The notes under the pieces: generated by a model
Database searches by the model: none
Seen by the model: the letters and a program-made list of their open reading frames with translations, nothing else
Told to the model about the DNA's origin: nothing
Assembly: GCF_030053135.1 (NCBI RefSeq)
Contig: NZ_CP125652.1
Coordinates: 1,860,001 to 1,924,000, forward strand
Direction of reading: 5' to 3'
Length of the DNA: 64,000 bases
Origin: Rhizobium sp. BT04
GTDB taxonomy: Bacteria; Pseudomonadota; Alphaproteobacteria; Rhizobiales; Rhizobiaceae
Made by a program: the position numbers and the translations under genes
Part shown: positions 27,853 to 37,205 of the stretch, in pieces
Layout of the letters: each line of letters opens with the position of its first letter
Numbering within the stretch: position 1 is the first letter of the stretch

Positions 27853-27881
27853 AACGTCATGCTGCGACGCAGCATGACGTT
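27853..27881. promoter_or_regulatory. 29-bp perfect palindrome upstream of ugd
   Basis: Arms of 14 bp (AACGTCATGCTGCG and its complement) flank a single central A. It ends 24 bp before the ugd start codon and 216 bp after the protease gene. The absence of a T-run argues against a classical terminator; it could be an operator or a 5'-leader hairpin. Confidence 0.65.
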
Positions 27882-27905
27882 CTACTCCAATGATTTGAGG
27901 GAAAT

Positions 27906-29234
27906 ATGCGCATCACGATGATTGGATCAGGCTATGTCGGCCTCGTTTCAGGCGTTTGCTTCGCGGATTTCGGCCACGACGTCATCTGCGTCGACAAGGA
28001 TCTGAGTAAGATCGAAGCCCTTCGCGAAGGCCGCATTCCGATCTACGAGCCGGGTCTGGAGCAATTGGTCGCCGAAAATACCAGCACTGGCCGGCTGTCG
28101 TTTTCGACGGATGTCGGCGAAAGCGTCCGTAGCGCCGACGTCGTGTTCATCGCAGTCGGCACGCCATCGCGGCGCGGCGACGGCCACGCAGACCTCTCCT
28201 ATGTCTATGCGGCCGCGCGCGAGATTGCCACCTATGTGGAAGGCTTCACCGTGATCGTCACCAAGTCGACAGTGCCGGTCGGCACCGGCGACGAAGTCGA
28301 GCGCATCATGCGCGAAACCAATCCTGTGGCGGATGTCGCCGTCGTTTCCAATCCGGAGTTCCTGCGCGAAGGCGCGGCGATCGAGGATTTCAAGCGTCCC
28401 GACCGTATCGTCGTCGGCCTGAATGACGACCGGGCGCGCGAAACCATGACCGAGGTCTATCGTCCGCTTTACCTCAACCAGGCCCCCTTGGTCTTCACCA
28501 CCCGCCGCACGTCGGAACTGATCAAATATGCGGCCAATGCCTTCCTCGCGATGAAGATCACCTTCATCAACGAGATCGCCGATCTCTGCGAGCGGGTCGA
28601 CGCAAACGTCCAGGATGTTTCGCGCGGTATCGGTCTCGATGGCCGTATCGGCGCCAAGTTCCTGCATGCCGGGCCGGGTTATGGCGGCTCGTGCTTCCCC
28701 AAGGATACGCTTGCCCTTGCCAAGACGGCGCAGGATTACGACGCGCCGGTCCGTCTGATCGAGACGACGATCTCGATCAACGACAACCGCAAGCGGGCGA
28801 TGGGACGTAAGGTGATCGCGGCCGTCGGCGGAGACATTCGCGGCAAGAAGATCGCGATTCTCGGCCTGACCTTCAAGCCGAACACCGACGACATGCGCGA
28901 CAGCCCGGCGATTGCCGTCATCCAGACCCTGCAGGACGCCGGCGCCCGGGTGGTCGGCTACGATCCCGAAGGCATGGAGAACGCCCGCAAGGTGATCGAG
29001 AACATCGAATATGCGAGCGGCCCCTATGAAGCGGCCGCCGGTGCGGATGCGCTTGTCATCGTCACCGAATGGAACCAGTTCCGCGCGCTCGACTTCAATC
29101 GCCTGAAGCAAGCGATGCACGCCCCGGTCCTGGTCGACCTGCGCAATATCTACCGCAGCGACGAGGTCCGCAAACACGGCTTTACCTACACCGGCATCGG
29201 CACCAATCTCTATCAGGAATCGACAAACACCTGA
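27906..29234 (+). CDS. ugd: UDP-glucose 6-dehydrogenase
   Basis: A 442-residue enzyme that oxidises UDP-glucose twice with NAD+ to UDP-glucuronate. The N-terminal Rossmann motif MIGSGYVGLV, the catalytic Cys263 in GGSCFPKDT, the KYAANAFLAMKI helix and the C-terminal domain LGLTFKPNTDDMRDS are all intact, at the usual length. UDP-GlcA is the donor for PssDE and PssC, which explains its place next to the EPS genes. In R. leguminosarum bv. viciae this enzyme is called exo5, and rkpK in Sinorhizobium. A terminator follows the stop. Confidence 0.95.
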   Translation: MRITMIGSGYVGLVSGVCFADFGHDVICVDKDLSKIEALREGRIPIYEPGLEQLVAENTSTGRLSFSTDVGESVRSADVVFIAVGTPSRRGDGHADLSYVYAAAREIATYVEGFTVIVTKSTVPVGTGDEVERIMRETNPVADVAVVSNPEFLREGAAIEDFKRPDRIVVGLNDDRARETMTEVYRPLYLNQAPLVFTTRRTSELIKYAANAFLAMKITFINEIADLCERVDANVQDVSRGIGLDGRIGAKFLHAGPGYGGSCFPKDTLALAKTAQDYDAPVRLIETTISINDNRKRAMGRKVIAAVGGDIRGKKIAILGLTFKPNTDDMRDSPAIAVIQTLQDAGARVVGYDPEGMENARKVIENIEYASGPYEAAAGADALVIVTEWNQFRALDFNRLKQAMHAPVLVDLRNIYRSDEVRKHGFTYTGIGTNLYQESTNT

Positions 29235-29263
29235 CAGGTCCTGGTAAATCGGTAATCATCCTG

Positions 29264-29299
29264 ACGCCGCGGAGCATAAAGCCCGCGGCGTTTGCTTTT
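29264..29299 (+). terminator. Terminator of ugd
   Basis: The 9-bp stem ACGCCGCGG / CCGCGGCGT (29264-29272 and 29283-29291) is followed by TTGCTTTT. It starts 30 bp after the ugd stop. Confidence 0.8.
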
Positions 29300-29341
29300 G
29301 AGCATGGCGCCGAAAAGCGTATACGGTTCCGGGCGGCACGC

Positions 29342-30136
29342 CTAATTAAGGATCCCGACCCGCGTTCCCTTGATCGTCAGCACGGTTAACCGGCCCGTCG
29401 CCGAAACCGCGGTGTCGATACCGATGCGTTGCGGGCCGAAGGTCGGGATTCGCCCCGGGGTATGTCCATGGATCACCAGGACGGGAAGCTGCGGCCCCTC
29501 ATCCAGGAAGGGTTGGCGGATCCACATCAGGTCGCTGTCCTTCTGCCTCTTGAGGTCGATGCCCGGTTTGATGCCGGCATGGACAAAGACCACCCTTCCC
29601 ATCCGCAGCATGATCGGCAGCGATTCCAGGAACTGGATATGCCGCTCGGGGATCATATTGCGAATGACGCGCGCAATCATTTCGCTTCCTGCCGCCGACT
29701 GCAGCAGATGTTCGATATCGATACCGTACGAGTGCAGCGTCTCCGTCCCGGCAAAGCCGAGCCATTCAAGAATGCGCGCCGGTTTGCGATAGAGGTTCAC
29801 CAGCTCCGCGTCGTGATTGCCGCACAGAGCGAAACGCTGAAATCCCGGCGGCGGGGTCCTGCTGAGGAACTCCAGCACAGCGCTTGAATCAGGCCCGCGG
29901 TCGACATAGTCGCCGAGCATGACGATCAGTTTCGGCCCCGGAATGCGCGCGGCATCCTCCTCGATGCGGCGATGTGCCTCGATGAGCTCGTTATAACATC
30001 CGTGGATATCGCTCATCGCGTAGACCGCAGCGAATTCGCCTTCGGCAAACGTCAGCCGAGCGCGTCCTTTGCGGTTGCCGGCCAATATCGGTATCTGTTG
30101 CCGCCACGGCCCGAGATAGTTAAACATATAACCCAT
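29342..30136 (-). CDS. PPP-type serine/threonine metallophosphatase
   Basis: A 264-residue calcineurin-like phosphoesterase. The three signature blocks are complete: SDIHG (42-46), GDYVDRG (75-81) and GNHDAE (106-111), with later VHAG and HGHTP His residues completing the two-metal site. It resembles bacterial PrpA/ApaH-like protein phosphatases. Substrates are unknown. It converges on ugd and is probably a separate cytoplasmic gene; an alternative start a few residues later (Met 4) is possible. Confidence 0.85.
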   Translation of the reverse strand: MGYMFNYLGPWRQQIPILAGNRKGRARLTFAEGEFAAVYAMSDIHGCYNELIEAHRRIEEDAARIPGPKLIVMLGDYVDRGPDSSAVLEFLSRTPPPGFQRFALCGNHDAELVNLYRKPARILEWLGFAGTETLHSYGIDIEHLLQSAAGSEMIARVIRNMIPERHIQFLESLPIMLRMGRVVFVHAGIKPGIDLKRQKDSDLMWIRQPFLDEGPQLPVLVIHGHTPGRIPTFGPQRIGIDTAVSATGRLTVLTIKGTRVGILN

Positions 30137-30798
30137 TTATGAGATCCGACAGCACGTAAGCTTGTCGGAGAAGCTCCATTTTCTACCCATCCCGCACGGG
30201 CATGAGGCCCAGTGTTCAAAAAGAAGTTGGCCTGATCACGGCCTTATCGAAATTGTAACCGGAACCGGTTGCCAGATTCGCAACGATATAATCCTTCGTT
30301 ATCTGCTGCATCGGCTGTGAACCGAGGCTGTTTCCGATGTCATCAATGGCTGCCGGAACGCTCTCTCCTACAGGACACCGAACCTTCGCGTCGGATCAGC
30401 CAGTTCTCACATCGTCATCTTCGGGGAATCTTGGCATGCAGATCGGCTTTCGGAGATACGTCGGCTCGCGTTCCCGCGACAGCGAATCTACTATTGCGAG
30501 AAACGGCAATTTGTATTCAGTCATTTTGAAAGGGGTATCACGATTAATATTGCGCTGTATTTTGGTATATGAGGGTTAATTCGGCGTTAAACCGTAATAT
30601 TCGCTCCATCAGCAGCTGTATCGGTCACCAGTTCTCGGAGCTGAAGAATTTCCGGCAATCGGATTTCCACAGGCGACACCGCCGAAAAAGCTGTATAAAT
30701 CAACTATAACGAGAGCCTGTAGAAAAAAATGAACGTTTAAGCTTATCATGCTTGACGCTACTGCGGCGGCGCATGATGATGGCGTATTGCGAGCGTGA
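30137..30798. other. 662-bp stretch without a supported gene
   Basis: Short frames exist on both strands but have irregular codon use and no family resemblance. The right half (30520-30760) is AT-richer than its surroundings. I see no clear RNA gene, terminator or mobile element. Confidence 0.5.
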
Positions 30799-31050
30799 AT
30801 GACATTCTTCACCAGAAATCTCAGATCCCAAACTGCGGGGTGCAAAGTGGAAACTGCGGTTGATTCGAAACTTATCGAGGCGATCACCTACGACGAAGAC
30901 AGCCGGCATCTACGGGTCTACCTGACAAACGGTCAGAGGCGAGAATATGAAGGCGTTCCCAAAGGAGTGGTCGTCGGTTTGACGATGGCCGAATCCCCGG
31001 GGAATTTTTACATGAAGGCCATCCGGGGCAAATATCCTCCTCGCCCCTGA
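30799..31050 (+). CDS. KTSC-domain protein
   Basis: Up to 83 residues; the KTSC domain fills the C-terminal 65, with the family pattern ...LIEAITYDEDSRHLRVYL, YEGVP, and the closing YMKAIRGKYP. KTSC domains are small and often linked to lysyl-tRNA synthetase-like or restriction-type proteins; this free-standing form has no established role. The start could be ATG 30799 or GTG 30847 (GGGGTG five bases upstream); the latter matches the domain boundary better. No operon partner is evident. Confidence 0.7.
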   Translation: MTFFTRNLRSQTAGCKVETAVDSKLIEAITYDEDSRHLRVYLTNGQRREYEGVPKGVVVGLTMAESPGNFYMKAIRGKYPPRP

Positions 31051-31148
31051 TCTCCTGGCCATCAACGACGATAGGGCCATTGGTTCAAAAAGATACGGAA
31101 CCGGCATTTGCCGGTCCCGCCAACCCGTCTCAAACCGACCGGTGCGCG

Positions 31149-31754
31149 TCAATCACCGCCGAAGAAATCGCGGACCGCATTGATCTCGAGCGGGGCAATC
31201 TCATGGCCACCGGGATGCCAAACCATCCGCACCTCCGCCCCGCGGTTCTTCAGATGCGCCGATAGCGCCTCGGTCATGGCGACGGGAGCGATCGGATCCC
31301 GCTGGCCGGCCGTCACCAGCACCTTTCTCCCCGCAAGCGTTGCCTGGGCTTCAGGCTGAAACGGAATGAGCGGGTGCATCAAAACCGCGGCATCGAAGAT
31401 GCCCTTCTCGATCAGCACATTGGCAAGAATGTTTGCACCGTTCGAAAAACCCAGGCCGAAAATCTCGGAAGCCTGGTGCTTGTCAGCGAATGCCTTGACA
31501 TAGGCGGCCATCTTCTCCGTCGCCCGTGAAAGGTCGGCCATGTCGTAGACCCCCTCTCCTGTGCGCCGGAAGAACCGCGCCGCGCCATATTCGGAAACGT
31601 CGCCGCGCGGCGAGAGAACCGTTGCTTCGGGCAGCAGGCGCCGGCCGAGATCGAAGAACTGGTTCTCGTCGCCACCGGTGCCGTGCAGCACCAGCAGGAT
31701 CGGCTTATCAGGCGCACCGGCATGCAGCCGGTGCACATATCCAGTTTCGGTCAT
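31149..31754 (-). CDS. Alpha/beta-hydrolase (carboxylesterase/MhqD-like)
   Basis: A 201-residue alpha/beta-hydrolase with oxyanion HGTGGDENQ (24-32), nucleophile Ser in GFSNG and the C-terminal catalytic His in PGGHE; Asp of GQRDP completes the triad. It belongs to the phospholipase/carboxylesterase group that includes hydroquinone-induced MhqD. It follows the ring-cleaving dioxygenase gene by 11 bp in the same operon, the mhqO-mhqD-like pairing found in many bacteria. Together they probably detoxify quinones or hydroquinones; the substrate is inference. Confidence 0.85.
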   Translation of the reverse strand: MTETGYVHRLHAGAPDKPILLVLHGTGGDENQFFDLGRRLLPEATVLSPRGDVSEYGAARFFRRTGEGVYDMADLSRATEKMAAYVKAFADKHQASEIFGLGFSNGANILANVLIEKGIFDAAVLMHPLIPFQPEAQATLAGRKVLVTAGQRDPIAPVAMTEALSAHLKNRGAEVRMVWHPGGHEIAPLEINAVRDFFGGD

Positions 31755-31765
31755 ATCGCCTCTCC

Positions 31766-32698
31766 TTACGCTTCGAGCGGCTGCAGGTGCTGCTCGAGCA
31801 GCGCTCGAAGATGGGCGTGCTGCTGCGGCAACTTCAGCGCTTCGCCGAGATGGGCCGTATCCTCGTCCCGGTCGAAGCCTGGCTCATTGGTCGCGACCTC
31901 GAACAACACGCCGCCAGGCGTGCGGAAATAGATCGCCCAGAAATAATCGCGGTCGATCACCGGCGTGACCTGGAAGCCGGTGTCCATCAACGCCTTGCGC
32001 ACTTCGAGCTGCTTCTCGCGATTCTCGACGGCGAAGGCGACGTGGTGGACAGAGCCGGCGCCGGGAAGCGCCCGGGCAATGTTCGGCATGGTCTCGAGAT
32101 CGATGAGATGCGCGCCGTTGCCGTCAGGCCTGATCAGCCGCTTGACGCCGTCCCTTTCCTCTCCGACCTCATAGCCCATGAACTTCAGGAGTTCGGCGGT
32201 GGCGCCCTCGTCCCGCAGCCGCATGGCCACGGAGTGAAAGCCGCGAATGGCATGGTCCTCGCTGATTCCTCCATGTGTCCAGGCCTGGCGGGCATCATCC
32301 TTGACCTCGACGAGCGCAAAGCCGTCGCCATCGGGCCCAGAGAAATTCAGCCGCTTTTCGCCGAAACTTTCCTCGGCCTTCAGGCCGCCGACACCAAGCG
32401 TGGCAAACCGATCGCTCCAGAAGCCGATCGAGCCTTGTGGAACGGAAAACACCGTCGTGCCGACTTCGCCGGTGCCGGGACGGCCCTGCGCCATCTTCGG
32501 GAACGGGAAATAGGTCATGACTGTGCCGGGTGCACCGGTCTCGTCACCATAATAGAGGTGATAGACATCAGGCGCGTCGAAGTTCACCGTCTTCTTGACG
32601 CGGCGCAGGCCGAGCGCATTGGTGAAAAACTGGTTGTTGGTGCGGGCGTCCTCCGCCATCGACGTGACGTGGTGCAGACCCTTGATTTGATCGAGCAT
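31766..32698 (-). CDS. Ring-cleaving dioxygenase, VOC superfamily (MhqO-like)
   Basis: A 310-residue protein with two glyoxalase/extradiol-dioxygenase (VOC) modules, about 5-135 and 155-290. The first opens IKGLHHVTSMAED; the second has VHHVAFAVEN; the C-terminal module ends with the metal-ligand Glu in GGVLFEVATNEPGF. The pattern fits the MhqO/LinE-like hydroquinone dioxygenases. It is the first gene of a two-gene operon with the MhqD-like esterase. In Firmicutes homologous genes are induced by quinones through MarR/DUF24 regulators; no such regulator gene is adjacent here. Confidence 0.85.
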   Translation of the reverse strand: MLDQIKGLHHVTSMAEDARTNNQFFTNALGLRRVKKTVNFDAPDVYHLYYGDETGAPGTVMTYFPFPKMAQGRPGTGEVGTTVFSVPQGSIGFWSDRFATLGVGGLKAEESFGEKRLNFSGPDGDGFALVEVKDDARQAWTHGGISEDHAIRGFHSVAMRLRDEGATAELLKFMGYEVGEERDGVKRLIRPDGNGAHLIDLETMPNIARALPGAGSVHHVAFAVENREKQLEVRKALMDTGFQVTPVIDRDYFWAIYFRTPGGVLFEVATNEPGFDRDEDTAHLGEALKLPQQHAHLRALLEQHLQPLEA

Positions 32699-32834
32699 GT
32701 GAGACCCCTTTCATGCCCGCCGTTGCGGGCTTTCGATGAGGCTAAGATGCGCGCTGAAGCGCCCACAGAACAGACCCGCAGACCAAAACGCATTGTCTTC
32801 TTTTAGTGAACGAACACAGACTTGCGTTCACATC

Positions 32835-32940
32835 TAAAGCATGTCGCACAAAACTGTGCAGCGGTTTTGCGATAACGACATGCGTAAAAACAAAGAGCTA
32901 AAGCACGTGGAGCGAATCTGAACGATTGCGACGCGCTTTA
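32835..32940. repeat. RIME-like palindromic intergenic repeat, copy 2 (short form)
   Basis: A 106-bp element with the same tips (TAAAGC...GCTTTA) and internal blocks as the copy at 190-317, but without its extra inner palindrome. Its last three bases provide the TAA stop codon of ung on the minus strand (32938-32940), so the repeat abuts the gene directly. Confidence 0.82.
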
Positions 32941-33639
32941 AGCATCATCGGGATTAGCCGGCAATTGCCAGTCGATCGGCGCGCGTCCACGTGACTGCAG
33001 GAAGGCATTCGCCTTCGAAAAATGCGCGCAGCCGAAAAACCCGTTATGGGCCGAAAGCGGCGAGGGGTGCGGCGCCTTCAGCACCAGATGCCGTGTCGTA
33101 TCGACGAAGGCGGCCTTGCGCTGGGCGTAGGAGCCCCAGAGCATGAAGACGACGGATTCGCACTCGTCGTTGACCTTGCGGATGACGGCGTCGGTGAATT
33201 TCTCCCACCCCTTGCCCTGATGGGCCGCCGCCTGCCCTTCTTCGACGGTCAGCACGCTGTTTAGCAGCAGCACGCCTTGCCTTGCCCAATGTTCGAGAAA
33301 ACCATGGAGCGCCGGCGCGATGCCGAGATCCGTCTCCATCTCCTTATAGATATTGACGAGCGAGGGCGGTATGCGCACGCCCGGCCGCACGCTGAAGCAC
33401 AGCCCGTGGGCTTGCCCCAGCCCGTGATAGGGGTCCTGGCCGAGAATGACGACCTTGACGCTGGAGATCGGGGTGAGGTCTAGGGCGCGGAAATATTCAC
33501 TACCCCGGGGGAAAATCCGCTTGCCGACCTGCTTCTGCGCGACAAGAAAGGCTTTAAGTTGCTGCATATAGGGGCTTGAGAACTCCCCCGCCAAGGCGGT
33601 CTTCCAGCTCTCTTCGAGACTGACTGATGTATCGCTCAT
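32938..33639 (-). CDS. ung: Uracil-DNA glycosylase
   Basis: A 233-residue family 1 uracil-DNA glycosylase for base-excision repair. The water-activating motif GQDPYHG (67-73, Asp69) and the DNA-intercalation/His motif HPSPLS (191-196, His191) are intact, with [12 protein letters not shown] between. ATG 33639 matches the usual N-terminus (SLEESWK); an in-frame start at 33678 would add 13 residues. Its stop codon is formed by the end of the RIME-like repeat. No operon partner. Confidence 0.93.
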   Translation of the reverse strand: MSDTSVSLEESWKTALAGEFSSPYMQQLKAFLVAQKQVGKRIFPRGSEYFRALDLTPISSVKVVILGQDPYHGLGQAHGLCFSVRPGVRIPPSLVNIYKEMETDLGIAPALHGFLEHWARQGVLLLNSVLTVEEGQAAAHQGKGWEKFTDAVIRKVNDECESVVFMLWGSYAQRKAAFVDTTRHLVLKAPHPSPLSAHNGFFGCAHFSKANAFLQSRGRAPIDWQLPANPDDA

Positions 33640-33870
33640 CCAGCAAACCCTTCGCATATGACGAAACAACGGACACACGGTTCTAACAAAATCGATCTAC
33701 GCTGCAATGCCTGTCGGCAATGGGTCTACGCCTTTAGAATCGGCGAAAGAAGACTACGAGAGGCTGTCCGAGGCATCGTCGTTCGTGTTTAACTATATGA
33801 CGGCTTCGGTATTTACGCCGGCAGGCGGCCTGAGTAGAACCTTGATCGTAAACCGGAGACATCTCTTCAA

Positions 33871-36762
33871 ATGAAATTCGGCACGAGCGGCCTTCGCGGA
33901 CTTTCAGTGGATCTCAAGGGACGCGCCTCTGCGCTTTATGCGACGGCGTTCGGCAAATATCTGCTGCAGACCGGGAAGGCGCAGCTCGGCGATACCATTC
34001 TGATCGGCCGCGATTTTCGCGATTCGAGCCCGGATATCTCGGGAAATTGTGCCGGCGCACTCGCCGCGCTCGGCTTCCGGCTATTCGACTGCGGCAATGT
34101 GCCGACACCGGCGCTTGCCCTTTATGGCCTCGAAAGCAACGCCGCATGCCTGATGGTCACGGGCTCGCATATTCCGGCGGACCGCAACGGCATCAAGTTC
34201 TATCGCCCGGATGGCGAAATCGACAAATCGGACGAGGCCGCAATCACTGCATGGGCGGCCGAGATCGAACGAACGGGCGAGGCCGTTGCAGAGGCACCGG
34301 TCAAGACCGAAAATCATGAGGCGATCTGCCGGCAGCTCTTTTTCGAACGCAATGCCGCCCTGCTGCCGCAAGGTGCGCTCTCCGGCTTGAAGATCGGCGT
34401 CTACCAGCACAGTACCGTCGCCCGCGATCTGCTGGTCGACGTTCTCGCCCATTACGGCGCCGAGATCACCGCTCTCGGACGTTCGGAGAGTTTCATTCCC
34501 GTCGACACCGAAGCCGTTTCCGACGAGACGATCACGCTGATGAAGCGCTGGACGTCCGATCACAAGTTCGATGCGATCGTCTCGACCGATGGCGACGGCG
34601 ACCGCCCGCTGGTCGCAGACGAAACCGGCACGCCGCTGCGCGGTGACCTTCTCGGCCTTGTCGCAGCCAATTTTCTCGGCGCCGGCACGGTGGTAACACC
34701 AGTGACCTCCAATTCGGGCATCGAGGCCGCGGGCTCTTTCGCCGTCAGGCGCACCCGCGTCGGCTCGCCTTTCGTCATCGCCGGCATGGAAGAGGCGGTA
34801 GCGGCCGGCGAAGACCATGTCATGGGCTTTGAGGCCAATGGCGGGCTGCTGACTGCAACCCCTTTCGATATCAACGACAGAGCCGTGCGAGCCTTGCCGA
34901 CACGCGATTGTTTTGTCCCGATGCTCGCGATCCTGTCGCTCGCTGCCATTCGCAGGCAGCCGCTTTCTGCCCTTGCCGCCTCCTATCACCTGCCCTTTGC
35001 CGCCGCCGATCGCCTCGAGAATTTTCCGCTGGAGACGAGTGCCGCGCTGATGGAGCATCTGCGCGCTTCGGAAGAAAATCTCTCGGCTTTCCTGCAGCCG
35101 ATCGGCGAGGTAGCGACAAAATCCGACATCGACGGACTTCGCGTGACGCTAAGGGATGGCGGGATCATTCATTTCCGCCCGTCCGGCAATGCGCCGGAAA
35201 TGCGCTGCTACACGGAGGCCGGCAGCGAAGCTGCAGCCCTGGACCTGCTGAATACAGGGCTCAATCGAATAAGAGACTGGGCAGGCGCCCGGCAACATGC
35301 GACGAACAAGCCGTTTATTTCAAGGAACCCGCCTATGACGCAGAAAATCGTTCCCGTGATCATGGCCGGCGGCAAAGGCACGCGGCTCTGGCCGCTTTCC
35401 CGTGCCACCGCACCGAAACAATTCATCCAGTTCGTCGGCGACAAGACGTTGTTTCAGGAAACTCTCGAACGCGTTTCCGATCCCGAACTCTATGAAGCCC
35501 CCATCGTCGTCACCAATGAGGAATTCCGCTTCCTGGTCGCCGAACAGGCTCGCGAACGCGCCATCCCGCTCGCAGCGGTCCTGCTCGAACCCGTCGCCCG
35601 CAACACGGCCGCAGCGGTAGCCGCGGCCGCAACGCTTGCCGCCGATCTCTTCGGCAAGCACACGATCATCCAGATGCTCGCCTCGGATCACGAGATCCTT
35701 GCCGATAAGAGCTATTTTGATTGCATCCGCATCGCCCGCGATGCCGCTGCCGACGGCAAGCTCGTAACCTTCGGCATCACCCCGACGGAGCCGGCGACGG
35801 GTTACGGCTATATCGAGATCGGCGATGCCCTCGAAAACGGTGCGCACAAGGTCAAGCGCTTTGTCGAAAAGCCGGCACAGGAGAAGGCCGAGCAGATGCT
35901 CGCCGACGGCGGCTTCTACTGGAACTCAGGCATCTTCATGTTCCCGGTGACGGAACTCATTGCCGAACTGCAGGAATACGCGCCCGATGTACTGAAGGCG
36001 GCCAGCAAGGCCGTTTCGAAAGCAAGCCGCGACCTCGATTTCACCCGCCTCGACGCCGACCATTTCGCCAAAAGCCCCGATATCTCCATCGACTATGCAA
36101 TCATGGAAAAGACGTCCAAAGCCGCCATCGTTCCCTCGCCGTTCAAATGGTCTGATATGGGAAGTTGGGATGCCGTCTGGAAATCAGGCGCCCGCGACGA
36201 CAACGGCAATGTCGCCGCCGCAAACACCACCGTCGTCAATACCCGCAACTCGCTCGTCATGACCCATGGCGTGCATCTTGCCGTCCAGGGCATGGACGAT
36301 GTCGCCGTCATCGCCAGCGAAGACGCCGTCTATGTCGGACCGCTCAAAGACAGCCAGAATGTCGGACAATTGGTCAAGATGCTGGCCTCTACGTCCGCCA
36401 CGGCGAAATTCGCCGAAACCCATCCGACATCCTATCGCCCCTGGGGCGGCTATACCTCCATCTTCAACGGCGATCGTTTCCAGGTGAAGCGCATCTTCGT
36501 CACGCCGGGCAAGAAGCTATCGCTGCAAAAACACCACCATCGCTCCGAGCACTGGGTCGTCGTCAAGGGAACGGCCGAGGTGACGGTCGGTGAGAGCGTT
36601 CGGATGCTGCGCGAGAACGAAAGCGTCTATATCCCGCTCGGCGAAGTCCACCGCCTCGCCAACCCCGGCAAGATTCTTCTCGAACTCATCGAGGTTCAGA
36701 CAGGCTCCTATCTCGGCGAGGACGACATCATTCGTATCGTCGACGAGTTCGGAAGAACGTGA
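33871..36762 (+). CDS. Phosphomannomutase / mannose-1-P guanylyltransferase fusion
   Basis: A 963-residue single chain joining two normally separate enzymes of GDP-mannose synthesis. Residues 1 to about 475 are a phosphohexomutase: catalytic Ser99 in TGSH, metal loop DGDGDR (240-245), phosphate loop RPSGNAPEMR. Residues 489-963 are a full-length ManC/AlgA-type enzyme: GGKGTRLWPLS (500-510), FVEKP, and a C-terminal cupin of the type II mannose-6-phosphate isomerase kind (PWGGYTSIF...HHHRSEHW). Met489 is preceded by AAGGAA 8 nt upstream, so a separate ManC-only product may also be made. GDP-mannose would feed LPS O-antigen or other glycans. No frameshift or stop is seen at the join. Confidence 0.9.
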   Translation: MKFGTSGLRGLSVDLKGRASALYATAFGKYLLQTGKAQLGDTILIGRDFRDSSPDISGNCAGALAALGFRLFDCGNVPTPALALYGLESNAACLMVTGSHIPADRNGIKFYRPDGEIDKSDEAAITAWAAEIERTGEAVAEAPVKTENHEAICRQLFFERNAALLPQGALSGLKIGVYQHSTVARDLLVDVLAHYGAEITALGRSESFIPVDTEAVSDETITLMKRWTSDHKFDAIVSTDGDGDRPLVADETGTPLRGDLLGLVAANFLGAGTVVTPVTSNSGIEAAGSFAVRRTRVGSPFVIAGMEEAVAAGEDHVMGFEANGGLLTATPFDINDRAVRALPTRDCFVPMLAILSLAAIRRQPLSALAASYHLPFAAADRLENFPLETSAALMEHLRASEENLSAFLQPIGEVATKSDIDGLRVTLRDGGIIHFRPSGNAPEMRCYTEAGSEAAALDLLNTGLNRIRDWAGARQHATNKPFISRNPPMTQKIVPVIMAGGKGTRLWPLSRATAPKQFIQFVGDKTLFQETLERVSDPELYEAPIVVTNEEFRFLVAEQARERAIPLAAVLLEPVARNTAAAVAAAATLAADLFGKHTIIQMLASDHEILADKSYFDCIRIARDAAADGKLVTFGITPTEPATGYGYIEIGDALENGAHKVKRFVEKPAQEKAEQMLADGGFYWNSGIFMFPVTELIAELQEYAPDVLKAASKAVSKASRDLDFTRLDADHFAKSPDISIDYAIMEKTSKAAIVPSPFKWSDMGSWDAVWKSGARDDNGNVAAANTTVVNTRNSLVMTHGVHLAVQGMDDVAVIASEDAVYVGPLKDSQNVGQLVKMLASTSATAKFAETHPTSYRPWGGYTSIFNGDRFQVKRIFVTPGKKLSLQKHHHRSEHWVVVKGTAEVTVGESVRMLRENESVYIPLGEVHRLANPGKILLELIEVQTGSYLGEDDIIRIVDEFGRT

Positions 36763-36897
36763 CGTCGCGGCCGGATCGCGGGTCAGGCCCAAACAATGCG
36801 CCGGCTTTTCCGGCGCGACCGCCATCGCTGTTGAAGTCGCTATCGGAATTCGCGTAGAATGGACGCACCGAAAGACATGACCGGAGATATCCCCCTG

Positions 36898-37203
36898 ATG
36901 CGTACGCTGCCCGCCCTCGCCGGAGTTCTTGCAATCATGGGACCGGGAATGGCGTTTGCCGAAACCGCAAAAATGCGAACCGCAAGCGAAGCCGAAATTC
37001 GCGAGCATTTGCCGGGCACGTCGGAACTGAAAGAAAGCAGCAACGGTTACGAATATCGTAAGGGCAACGCCAATGGATATAAAATAACCAATGGCCAAGT
37101 CTGCGTCCGGTTTCCCAACAAGTCGACCGACTGCGTCAACGTGAAAACCGACGGCGAGAAATTTCAGATGATTGACAAAAAAGGCGGCAGAACGAGATTT
37201 TGA
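36898..37203 (+). CDS. Small secreted protein of unknown function
   Basis: 101 residues with a signal peptide (about 1-21, RTLPALAGVLAIMGPGMAFA) and a compact polar domain containing two cysteines (CVRF and DCVNV), which could form a disulphide. I recognise no named family, though the NGYEYRKGNANGYKITNGQVCV pattern looks like a small beta-rich domain. ATG 36898 is chosen because the signal peptide begins there and GGAG lies upstream; ATG 36859 would add 13 polar residues. It is probably periplasmic. A large hairpin follows the stop. Confidence 0.68.
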   Translation: MRTLPALAGVLAIMGPGMAFAETAKMRTASEAEIREHLPGTSELKESSNGYEYRKGNANGYKITNGQVCVRFPNKSTDCVNVKTDGEKFQMIDKKGGRTRF

Positions 37204-37205
37204 CT

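Noticed and set aside
31526..32806. 426-residue + strand frame over the esterase and dioxygenase genes
   Set aside because: Arg/Ala-rich shadow; the minus strand encodes two recognisable enzymes.
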